Assembly (NCBI GenBank): GCA_001942045.1
Contig: MSTD01000025.1
Location: 27,923-86,967 of the forward strand
Source: Mycolicibacterium porcinum
GTDB taxonomy: Bacteria > Actinomycetota > Actinomycetes > Mycobacteriales > Mycobacteriaceae
Direction of reading: 5' to 3'
DNA: 59,045 nt
Part shown: one piece after another, positions 49,906-57,426 of the stretch
Layout: every line of letters begins with the position of its first letter
How positions within the stretch are numbered: position 1 is the first letter of the stretch
The notes under the pieces: generated by a model
Told to the model about the DNA's origin: nothing
Database searches by the model: none
What the model saw: only the letters and a program-made list of their open reading frames with translations
Program-made: the position numbers and the translations under genes

Positions 49906-51759
49906 TCACGGTGTGGGCGCAGCCGATGTGGGTGTGGGCGCCTGGGTGGGCTCGGGCGCCGCAGTGGGCTCAGGTGCCGCAGTCGGCGCTGGCGTATGCG
50001 TGGGCTCAACCGTCGGCTCTGGGGTATGTGTCGGCTCCGGCGTAGGCGTAGGAGTAGGTGTAGGAGTCGGTGACGGGCTGGGCTCAGGCGTCGGCGTCGG
50101 CGAAGGACTCGGCGACGGGCTAGGCGAAGGCGACGGCTCAGACACCGGCGGCTTGAACGTCGGGACCGGTAGCTGCGGAAGCGTCACCGGCGGAAACACC
50201 AGCGGCGGCACCGGAATCGGTGGGATCGCCGCAGGCGGAGGCGGAAGCGCAGGTGCCGGAGCGGGCGCGGCCGGTCGAGGTCGGGGCGCCTGCGGCGCCG
50301 GGGCCACCCGCTGCGGGGCTGGGGCGAGCGGTGCGCTCTGACGGCTCTGCACCAACCAGGGTGCAGCCGCCGGGCGGGGCGCAGCAGCCGGCGCGCCGGC
50401 TTTGGGGCCCGACCACGACGGATCACGGACCACCACGGTTCGGGTGGGCGGTGCGGCTGCGGCGGCCGGCGCCAATGGCGACTCAGCCGGAACATTGTGC
50501 GGCGCAGACAAACTGGAGCCTAGCGAAGCATCGAGACGGTCAGCCCGCGCCGAGAGCACCATGCCGACCGTGCCGACGACAGCCAGGAAGACCCCGGCGT
50601 AGGCCACTATGCCTCCCCGCCGATACCACGGAAGGCGTGGCGGAGCTGGCGGAACAGGCGGCTCGGAGAACACGAAATCGGGCCGGGCCGAATCGTCGGT
50701 CACCGACTCCGGGATGAACGCGGCGACCTCGGCTGCCGAATCAGACACCGACCACGCCAGCGCGGATGCCGCGACAGTAGACGTTCCCATGACGGGAGGA
50801 GGCGTAACCGCCACCTGCGTCGCGGTCTCGTCAGCTCCGCGACGGCCCAGCAGGGCAGCTCCGACTGCGGCGATCACCTGCGCCTGCGGCACGGTGGTGA
50901 CCGGCATCCGGAAGGCCTCGGAAAGCCGTTGGGTGACAAGAGGTATCCGTGCACCACCACCGACGGTGACCAAAGCGGCCAGCTGTGCGGGGTGAATGCC
51001 GTTGCGGCGCAGCAGGTCCAGGAGCGCCTCGATCACGCCGCCGAGCGGACCGGAAACCACCGCGTCCAGTTCAGCGCGGGTCAGCCTGATCGCGCCGGCC
51101 GGCCCATCCAGGCTGACCGCGCTGTCATCGCTCAGCCGCTCCTTGGCGGCCCGGCACTCGTCGCGCAGCCGGCCCAGTGCGGCCACCGCAGCGGTGCCTG
51201 CCGGTTCGGCTTCCAGATTCCTCAGGACGTGGCGCAGCATCTCCTGGTCGATCAGGTCGCCGGAGAACTCCTCGTACCGCGTCGTCTGCCCGATGGTGGC
51301 GAACCCGGCAGAAGCGTCGGCAAGGGTCAGACTGGTGCCGGATCCGCCAAAATCGCACAGGGCGACAACACCGCGGGCGGGCAGGCCGGGATGTGCTTGG
51401 ATCGCGGTGAGCGCGGCGACGGAATCGGGAATCACGCGGACGCCGGGCATCGCCCGCCGCACAGAATCGAAAGCCGCCGGGCTCCAATGTGCGGGCACCG
51501 TCACCACCGACACGTCGGGGCGATGCGTCGGGCTGGACTCCCGCGTCAGTGCCTCGACCGCTCCGGCCAACAACTGTTCGGCGTGATGCGTCGAGCCGTC
51601 GGCGGCAACCAACGGCACCGGGTCACCGACCCGTCCCACGAAATCGGTGAAAACCAACCCGCCATCGAGTGCGAACACCGTCGGCCGCACCAGCGGCGCA
51701 TGATCGGCGATCGCCACCAGATTGGTCGCCCCCACGGACAACCCCAGGCAATCACGCAT
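49906..51759 (-). CDS. Hsp70-like membrane protein with Pro/Thr-rich tail
   Basis: 617 residues. The N-terminal ~360 residues form an Hsp70/actin-type ATPase fold: [28 protein letters not shown] and [15 protein letters not shown]. The substrate-binding domain of true Hsp70 is missing. [11 protein letters not shown] motif precedes one TM (about residues 390-410). The C-terminus is Ala/Pro-rich and ends in SP/TP/EP dipeptide repeats. Similar M. tuberculosis proteins are, from memory, Rv0312 and Rv2264c. It is the last gene of the iniB-iniA-iniC operon, 30 bp after iniC, so an envelope-stress role is likely. Confidence 0.8.
   Translation of the reverse strand: MRDCLGLSVGATNLVAIADHAPLVRPTVFALDGGLVFTDFVGRVGDPVPLVAADGSTHHAEQLLAGAVEALTRESSPTHRPDVSVVTVPAHWSPAAFDSVRRAMPGVRVIPDSVAALTAIQAHPGLPARGVVALCDFGGSGTSLTLADASAGFATIGQTTRYEEFSGDLIDQEMLRHVLRNLEAEPAGTAAVAALGRLRDECRAAKERLSDDSAVSLDGPAGAIRLTRAELDAVVSGPLGGVIEALLDLLRRNGIHPAQLAALVTVGGGARIPLVTQRLSEAFRMPVTTVPQAQVIAAVGAALLGRRGADETATQVAVTPPPVMGTSTVAASALAWSVSDSAAEVAAFIPESVTDDSARPDFVFSEPPVPPAPPRLPWYRRGGIVAYAGVFLAVVGTVGMVLSARADRLDASLGSSLSAPHNVPAESPLAPAAAAAPPTRTVVVRDPSWSGPKAGAPAAAPRPAAAPWLVQSRQSAPLAPAPQRVAPAPQAPRPRPAAPAPAPALPPPPAAIPPIPVPPLVFPPVTLPQLPVPTFKPPVSEPSPSPSPSPSPSPTPTPEPSPSPTPTPTPTPTPEPTHTPEPTVEPTHTPAPTAAPEPTAAPEPTQAPTPTSAAPTP
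49909..50130 (-). repeat. Pro-Thr/Ser/Glu dipeptide repeat tail
   Basis: The last ~73 codons alternate Pro with Ser, Thr, Glu or Ala ([14 protein letters not shown], then [10 protein letters not shown]). The DNA repeats short GGC/GTC/GGA units and may be prone to length change. Confidence 0.8.
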
Positions 51760-51789
51760 ACCTGTATGTCGACGGAGAAGCCCGATTCG

Positions 51790-53283
51790 TTAGTACTGGC
51801 GTGACGAGTACTCCGCGACCAGCGCCTCGGCACTGCGCACCGCGGCCCGGCAGGCCCGGGTAGTAAATGGATCATTGAGCGGATGGTCGGCCCGCCGCCG
51901 CCAGCGTTGGGCCGCCGCGAAGGCCGAGCGGGGCCCGTCGAACGGAGCGTCCGGCTGCAAACCGAGCCTGCTGGCCGCATCCGTGCCCGAGCCGCCGATG
52001 ATGCGGCGCAGCGAGGCCATCTCGTCCTCGTTCAGCGTCGTGGGGCGTGAGCGCAACAGGCTGAGCAAGCGCAGTTCCTCGAAGGCATGTGTGTCGGCGA
52101 GTAGCGGGTCGATGTCGGCCAGGATGTAGGGCGTCGCGTAGATCGGGTTGTGCTGCACGAACTGCCGCAACGACAGCAGCGCGGTGTGTGCCTTGAGCAG
52201 CTCTGAACGTTGCGCGAACTGCTGATCGATCACGTCACGCAGGGCGATCAGGCCGCTGCGTTCCAGCAGTTCGTCGGCGAGGGCGACGGAGTCGGACACC
52301 CCCGCGTGCATCACTGCGATGGAGATCCGGATGCCGAACATGCCGAACCGGTCCAGCAGCGCCGACCGCGTGGCCGCGTCCACCGGCAGCGAGCTGTCTT
52401 CACGGACGAATCGGTCCACCGAAAGCATCGCCTTCGTCAGCTGGGCCGGCTCGATACTTGCCAGCTTCTGCAGCGCGACGAACTCGCTCTGCCGCAGCGT
52501 GCGGGCGGTCAGGGCGAGCAGGCCGGACACCGGGACGACGGCCTGGCAGATCCCGGTTTTGTCCATCTCTTCGGTGAACCGCTTGGCCACGTCCTTGGCC
52601 GACATCATCGCGTCGATGCGTCCGGCCCCGATCTCGTCGGCTCGCGAGGCCACACCGATGACACCGAGTGCACCTGAAGACCCGCCGACGAGCTCACCGA
52701 TCTGCTTGAGCAGCGCGATGTCGGCCGCGTTGAGGGTGCGCAGCAGGAACACCACCGCGTCGACGCGGGGTACGCCGTCCTCGGGGACCAACAGCCGGTG
52801 GGTTCGCAGCGAGACGTCACGCGACAGCGACGAGGTTCCCGGGGTGTCGATGATCGTGGTGTCGACGAGCTCGGCGGCTGGCCACTCGACGTCGAGGTCC
52901 ATCACGTCGTCGGGGTTGAGCCCGGCGAAGCTGAAGGTCAGGCCGCGATCGTGCGGGTCCCGCGCGATCGGCACATTGGAACGGCGGCCGCCGCGGTGAT
53001 TGGCGGTCACCTTGGGCGTGGGCCCGTGCCGGAACCAGGTGACGATGCGGGTCGCCTCGGTGGCGTCGGTAGGCGCGATGTCCTCCCCGACCAGGGCGTT
53101 GACCAGCGTCGACTTACCTGCCTTGAGCGTGCCGGCCAGGGCAATGCGGATCGGCTGGTTGAGCCTGCGGCCGATGCGATCCAGCTCGTTGTGGACGTCG
53201 GGCCGATTGCGGTAGGCCGGGTCGCCCCGGTACGCCTTGATGGTGCCGCCCAGAATCGAGCGCACCTGATCGGCCGTGCTCAC
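51790..53283 (-). CDS. iniC: IniC dynamin-like GTPase
   Basis: 497 residues from GTG 53283. G1 P-loop GTLKAGKSTLVNAL lies near residue 50, followed by EATRIVTWFRHG. The switch II G3 is IDTPGTSS, and GVASRADEIGAGR supplies the SRADE G4-like site. The second half is helical with a coiled region. IniC pairs with IniA, a dynamin-like membrane-remodelling protein of mycobacteria. It is 57 bp after iniA in the ini operon. Confidence 0.9.
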   Translation of the reverse strand: MSTADQVRSILGGTIKAYRGDPAYRNRPDVHNELDRIGRRLNQPIRIALAGTLKAGKSTLVNALVGEDIAPTDATEATRIVTWFRHGPTPKVTANHRGGRRSNVPIARDPHDRGLTFSFAGLNPDDVMDLDVEWPAAELVDTTIIDTPGTSSLSRDVSLRTHRLLVPEDGVPRVDAVVFLLRTLNAADIALLKQIGELVGGSSGALGVIGVASRADEIGAGRIDAMMSAKDVAKRFTEEMDKTGICQAVVPVSGLLALTARTLRQSEFVALQKLASIEPAQLTKAMLSVDRFVREDSSLPVDAATRSALLDRFGMFGIRISIAVMHAGVSDSVALADELLERSGLIALRDVIDQQFAQRSELLKAHTALLSLRQFVQHNPIYATPYILADIDPLLADTHAFEELRLLSLLRSRPTTLNEDEMASLRRIIGGSGTDAASRLGLQPDAPFDGPRSAFAAAQRWRRRADHPLNDPFTTRACRAAVRSAEALVAEYSSRQY

Positions 53284-53340
53284 GCTGCGGAGTCCACCTC
53301 TTCCAAACCAAAGACCCGGGATCGAAAACCAGCTTGGAGC

Positions 53341-55170
53341 TTAGTTCCCCTCGCCTGCCAGGCCCTTGGCGTGGTCGACCACCTGGGTCAGGATGTTCTT
53401 CTGCCGCTCCAGCTCCCGGATGCGGTTGTTGCGTTCGTTCTCCTCGACCTTCGCCGCGGCGAGCGTGGCCTGCAGCGACTCGTTGAGCGAGCGGGTGGTC
53501 TGGTTGGCGATGCCGCGGTAGTGATCGCGCAATTGCCGTTGGATGCCCTTGAGCCGGTCCCGCGATTCCTTACCGACGACGAAGGCGACGTCGTCGATGA
53601 ACTTGCGCATGTTGGTCTTGGCCTCAGCACGCACCCGGAGCATGCGGTTCTCCATGTCCTCCTTGTAGGCCTTGCGGCCCAGCACCAGGCCGGCGCCCAA
53701 GGACAGCGGGTTGAACATGCCCAACCCGGCGAAGGAGGTGAGCATGCCGAACATCAGCACACCGCCGTAGGAGCCGCGCATGCCGGTGATGACCTTGTGC
53801 CCGGCCTTGATGGGTTTGGCCTCCAGCCGGGCCAGCGATTTCATCTCACCGAATCCGGCGCCCATGTCGCGTGCGTCGATCTGCGGCAGCTGCACCGCCT
53901 CCAGGCCTGCCTCGGTGAAGGTGCGGGCCACTTCGGCGGCGAGTGCCTCCGCGCGCTGGTAGGCCCAGACGAAGTTGTCGCCGACCGCGGTGGCCACGGC
54001 TTCCTCGAGCTCCGAGCCGATCTCGGCCCAGTGCAGTGTGGGGTCGCCGGTGTCGATCACCTTCTCGGCGTGCTGGGTGATGTTGCGGAACCGGTTGCGC
54101 AGGTCGTGGTCGACGTCGGCGGTCAGGTCGGAGATCCCGTCGTTGAGCACCTGCTGCCACAGCGCGGTCTGTTGCAGCGCGTCCTGGGCTTCCTGCTTGC
54201 GCCGTTCCAGCTCGGCGGTGAGTCGCTCGCGTTCGTCGGGATCGGTGAAGGAAGACAGCTCCGAGTCGACCGCCAACAGCAGATGCTCTGCGGCCGAATG
54301 GATTTCCGCGACCACCTGGTCGCGGATCCGGTCGCTCTCACGGTTCAGCACCCGGTCGGACAGGAACTTCACGATGGCCGGGAAGTTCGATTCCTCGTTG
54401 AGCTCTTTGTCGTTGAGCTGGATCGCATGGCTGCGCAGCACGCTGGAAACGGGCGTTATCGGCACGTGCACGCCCGCCCGCTGCAGGTGGGCGGTATTGG
54501 CGCCGACGATCTCACGCCAATGCGGGTAGAGATCGGTCTTGGTCGCGACAATCGTTGCCACCGGGCAGATCTCGATCGCCTGCCGGATGAACGTCATTTC
54601 CGGTTCGGTGAACTCCTGGCTGGTGTCGCTGACCATCAGCAGCGCGTCGGCGTCGGGCAGCAGGCCCAGGGTTGCCGAAAGATGCGGCTGCCCAAGGCCG
54701 CCGACCCCGGGGGTGTCGACGAACGCCAGTCCGCCCTTGAGCAGTGGGCTCGGCGCCGTCACCTCCACCCGCAACACCTCACGGCCGCCGGCCTGCGGGG
54801 CACGGCGCAGGTCGTTGGTCACCTCCGAGGGCGGGATCTCGATCAGTTCGGGTTCGGCCCCGTCGGGCCGGGCCACCACCAGCCGCGCCGACGGCTGCTC
54901 CCCGTAGGCGACCACGGTGGCCAACACGGTGGATTCGTCATCGCCGACGCGGGCCACCGGAATGTTGAGCAGCGAGTTCAGCAGCTGGCTCTTGCCCTGC
55001 TTGAGCTGGCCTGCGATGACCACCCGGATCTGCGGGTCGCTGATGCGCACCTTCGCCACGCGCAGCCGCTCCACGAGGTCGCCGCGGTCGTAGGTAGCGG
55101 CGATCGTGCTGGTGTGATCGATGAGTTCGACGATCACCTTGACCTTGCGTGGGTCGTTGGGCTGCGTCAT
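53341..55170 (-). CDS. iniA: IniA dynamin-like GTPase
   Basis: 609 residues. P-loop GQLKQGKSQLLNSL, switch region VDTPGVGGLGQPH, G4 TKTD (VATKTDLYPHW). A hydrophobic segment near residue 465-490 (GVLMFGMLTSFAGLGMFNPLSLGAGLV) may insert into membrane, and C-terminal coils (QRQLRDHYRGIANQTTRS) follow. The isoniazid-inducible protein IniA is reported to be a dynamin-like, membrane-bound GTPase. AGGAGGG lies upstream of ATG 55170. It lies 88 bp after iniB. Confidence 0.92.
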   Translation of the reverse strand: MTQPNDPRKVKVIVELIDHTSTIAATYDRGDLVERLRVAKVRISDPQIRVVIAGQLKQGKSQLLNSLLNIPVARVGDDESTVLATVVAYGEQPSARLVVARPDGAEPELIEIPPSEVTNDLRRAPQAGGREVLRVEVTAPSPLLKGGLAFVDTPGVGGLGQPHLSATLGLLPDADALLMVSDTSQEFTEPEMTFIRQAIEICPVATIVATKTDLYPHWREIVGANTAHLQRAGVHVPITPVSSVLRSHAIQLNDKELNEESNFPAIVKFLSDRVLNRESDRIRDQVVAEIHSAAEHLLLAVDSELSSFTDPDERERLTAELERRKQEAQDALQQTALWQQVLNDGISDLTADVDHDLRNRFRNITQHAEKVIDTGDPTLHWAEIGSELEEAVATAVGDNFVWAYQRAEALAAEVARTFTEAGLEAVQLPQIDARDMGAGFGEMKSLARLEAKPIKAGHKVITGMRGSYGGVLMFGMLTSFAGLGMFNPLSLGAGLVLGRKAYKEDMENRMLRVRAEAKTNMRKFIDDVAFVVGKESRDRLKGIQRQLRDHYRGIANQTTRSLNESLQATLAAAKVEENERNNRIRELERQKNILTQVVDHAKGLAGEGN

Positions 55171-55258
55171 TCAAGTCCCTCCTGCCGGGCTCAACGGTAT
55201 GCGCGCCAAGAGGGCGGGGGCCACCCGCGTACGGATGACCCCCGCCCTGTGGATCGGA

Positions 55259-56389
55259 TCAGAAGGCGTCGAACCCGGTGTCGGTCGCATTGTGCGACGC
55301 GACGTCGGTGTGCGACTGCGACTCGTAGCTGTTGCCGGAGCCCAGCGCCGAGCTGGTGTCGTTGTGCGACCCGAAGGACGTGTCGTTGTGTGACAACGTG
55401 TCGTTGTTCGACGCGAACGCGGTGTCGTTGTTCGACGCGATATTGGACGTGTAGCTCGACGAGTTGTCCTCGACGCTGTGCGTCGACTCGGTCTGCACCG
55501 AGGTGTGCGTCGAGTTGTCCTGGGTGTTGCGGCTGCCGTAATCACCGTCGACCGTGGTCTGGTTGCCGCCGACCGCGTGGGTCGAGGCATCGGTCAGGAT
55601 GATCGAGCCGGCGTTGCCACCGTCGCCACCGGACGCACCACCGCTGCCGATCCCGATCAGGCTGTCGCCGCCGGAGGCGCCGCCACCGTGGCCGCCGCTC
55701 ATGTCGACGTCCTTGATCACCGGGCCGTCGTTGCCGGACACCACGTCGCCGCCGGCGTGCTGCGAGCTGTCCTCGATGGCGTTGTCCTTACCCACATTGA
55801 CGTGCGAACCGGAACCGGCCCAGACGTCACCGTTGTTGGTGGTGTTGCCGTCACCGAGCACGGCGCCGTCACCGCTGACGATGTCGCCCTTGTTCTCGCC
55901 GTCGACCACCACGCCGCCGTTGGTGGCGGTGTTGGTGCTCTTGTCGCCGAGGGTGATGTCACCGAAGCCGAGGTTGAACGCACCCTGCTGGGCGTTGGCG
56001 CCGGCGTCCTGGTTGGGGCTCATGATCGGAACGTTGTTGTGGCTGGCCAGGTCGGTGTCGTTGTGGCTGGCGAAATCGGTGTTGTTGCGGCTGGCCACCT
56101 CCGGCGCGAACTGGGTCTGCGGGGAGAACGGCGAGGCCACCTGGTTGGCGAACTGAGCCGGGATGCTGTGGTGGTCGGCGACCGCGCGCTGCAGGCCGAG
56201 CACCGGGTTACCGCCGCCGAGCAGGACGCCGGCCGGGGCCGCGGTGGCCGCGACGGCGTGCAGTTGGGCTGCCGTCACGTTCGGCAGGCCGGCGTCACGC
56301 AGGCTACCGTCCGGGTCGGCGATGAACGAGGCTGCCGAAGCCGGGCTGCGGAACAGGTCCAGGATGAAGTCGATCAGTGAGATTGCCAT
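55259..56389 (-). CDS. iniB: IniB protein with Asn/Asp/Gly-rich repeats
   Basis: 376 residues from ATG 56389, with a GGAG SD; upstream codons are rejected. The N-terminal IniB domain (SLIDFILDLFRSPASAASFIADPDGSL, AAGLP-like DAGLPNV) is conserved. The rest is low-complexity and rich in Asn, Asp, Gly, Ser, with LGLQRAVADHHSIPAQFANQ and octapeptide repeats ASHND/ASNND in two groups. No signal peptide is evident. IniB is induced by cell-wall inhibitors; its molecular role is not known. It is the first gene of the ini operon. Confidence 0.9.
   Translation of the reverse strand: MAISLIDFILDLFRSPASAASFIADPDGSLRDAGLPNVTAAQLHAVAATAAPAGVLLGGGNPVLGLQRAVADHHSIPAQFANQVASPFSPQTQFAPEVASRNNTDFASHNDTDLASHNNVPIMSPNQDAGANAQQGAFNLGFGDITLGDKSTNTATNGGVVVDGENKGDIVSGDGAVLGDGNTTNNGDVWAGSGSHVNVGKDNAIEDSSQHAGGDVVSGNDGPVIKDVDMSGGHGGGASGGDSLIGIGSGGASGGDGGNAGSIILTDASTHAVGGNQTTVDGDYGSRNTQDNSTHTSVQTESTHSVEDNSSSYTSNIASNNDTAFASNNDTLSHNDTSFGSHNDTSSALGSGNSYESQSHTDVASHNATDTGFDAF
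55268..56105 (-). repeat. (F/V/L)AS(H/N/R)N(D/N)T octapeptide-like repeats in IniB
   Basis: At least eight copies were counted in two blocks, at about 56016-56105 and 55268-55450, with consensus hydrophobic-Ala-Ser-His-Asn-Asp-Thr. Between them is a Gly/Asp/Asn-rich stretch. Confidence 0.65.
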
Positions 56390-56462
56390 TGCTCCAACCC
56401 TTTCGGTTGTTGTGGGAAGTTCTTCCGAGTTCCCCGCCGGGCTGTCCGGCGATCTGGAGACC

Positions 56463-56468
56463 AATTTA
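56463..56468 (-). promoter_or_regulatory. candidate -10 of the ini operon
   Basis: TAAATT on the minus strand lies in an otherwise GC-rich region about 74 bp upstream of iniB. It would leave a leader of about 65 nt. A CCCCG-GAAA-CGGGG inverted repeat at 56483-56496 lies just upstream. Confidence 0.35.
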
Positions 56469-56517
56469 TGGATCTGCCACGGCCCCGGAAACGGGGTCGA
56501 TTCCCCTCCCCGCATCT

Positions 56518-56573
56518 CCCCTACTCGGGGTGCAGGGGGTCACCCCAATAGGGGGTTAGGGGATGTGTAGGGG
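56518..56573. promoter_or_regulatory. TAGGGG repeat cluster upstream of iniB
   Basis: Three plus-strand TAGGGG hexamers (56549, 56557, 56568) and one in reverse as CCCCTA (56518-56523) lie 130-185 bp before iniB. The same hexamer is repeated before the second iniB-like gene, so it is a candidate regulator-binding element. Confidence 0.5.
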
Positions 56574-56620
56574 CTGCAGGTTCAAGCCCCGATACTATTG
56601 ACGTTTCTGCAGGTAAACAC

Positions 56621-56655
56621 AAAAAAGCGCACGACCGCTTGGGTCGTGCGCTTTT
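56621..56655 (-). terminator. intrinsic terminator after second iniB-like gene
   Basis: A 10-bp perfect stem (GCGCACGACC / GGTCGTGCGC, 56627-56651) with a 5-nt loop is flanked by AAAAAA and TTTT. In the minus-strand direction the stem is followed by TTTTTT, a good intrinsic terminator for 56671-57228. Confidence 0.85.
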
Positions 56656-56670
56656 GCGACGCGGGACTGA

Positions 56671-57228
56671 TCAGTCGAAGATGTCGAATCCGCCCGGGTC
56701 GTCGGTGTGGTGCTGATCGTCGATGATCGGCTGGGCCCAGTCGGGAGTCGGCGCCGGGTCGACGATCGGCACGTCGTCGATGACGGCCTCGTTGAGCTGC
56801 AGCGAAGGATCGTCCAGCGGTTGATTCAGCGGGCCGATGTCGTCGATGGCCGATGCCGAAGACACTGAAGTGGCGAGATGGTCCAGACCACCCGATTGGT
56901 CGATGACGTTGTTCGCCGTCGCGTCCCAGGCGTCGTTGGGGGAATCGAGCGGCACGTGATCGCCGAACGCGTCGAACGCCGCGGTCGCCGCGCCACTGGC
57001 CCACACGTTGCCACCCGGGTCGCTGGCGCCGAGGTCGCCGAACCCGCTGTTGGCGCCGGACGCGGAGAGCGACTCCGTGACGACGGGAATCAGGTTGTTG
57101 ACATCTGCGCTGGTCACATCGGTCAGATTGGCGTCGGCAATGGCCTGCGCTGGATCCGCGGCATAGTGGGCAGCGGCGTCGGGATCGCGTACCAGCGACA
57201 TCACAAAGTCCAGCAATGTGTTCGCCAT
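56671..57228 (-). CDS. short IniB-like protein
   Basis: 185 residues from ATG 57228, with AGGAGGTGG as SD. The N-terminus (NTLLDFVMSLVRDPDAAAHYAADPAQAI) is an IniB N-terminal domain. The rest is acidic and rich in Asp, Ala, Pro and Ile, ending GGFDIFD, with an F-D-x-F-like end as in iniB (GFDAF). It is separated from iniB by a strong terminator and about 280 bp, so it forms its own transcript. It is half the length of the main IniB and lacks the ASHND repeats. Confidence 0.8.
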   Translation of the reverse strand: MANTLLDFVMSLVRDPDAAAHYAADPAQAIADANLTDVTSADVNNLIPVVTESLSASGANSGFGDLGASDPGGNVWASGAATAAFDAFGDHVPLDSPNDAWDATANNVIDQSGGLDHLATSVSSASAIDDIGPLNQPLDDPSLQLNEAVIDDVPIVDPAPTPDWAQPIIDDQHHTDDPGGFDIFD

Positions 57229-57317
57229 GCTCCACCTCCTCAACAGTTCGATTTGAATGCTAGCCAGCTGTGAGCACGCTGGGATCGGTGCCGAACCCAC
57301 CCCTGCCGGCCGGGCAT

Positions 57318-57355
57318 TAGGGGGCGCGACATTAGGGGATTGACGCCACTAGGGG
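57318..57355. promoter_or_regulatory. three TAGGGG direct repeats in divergent promoter
   Basis: TAGGGG occurs at 57318, 57333 and 57350 (spacings 15 and 17 bp) between the short iniB-like gene and the divergent Hsp70-like gene. It is the same hexamer and orientation as upstream of iniB. Confidence 0.55.
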
Positions 57356-57426
57356 ATCAATCCCGGGCTCCGGAGGTCTCAGCAGCTAGGGTGAGGTTTC
57401 GGCCGAGACAACAGGAGTGACGCCTG

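Noticed and set aside
52798..55602. 934-codon open frame opposite iniA and iniC
   Set aside because: Spans two well-supported genes and the gap between them; shadow.
55478..56380. 300-codon open frame opposite iniB
   Set aside because: Mirror of the iniB repeat region; Val/Ala/Gly-rich with no motifs.
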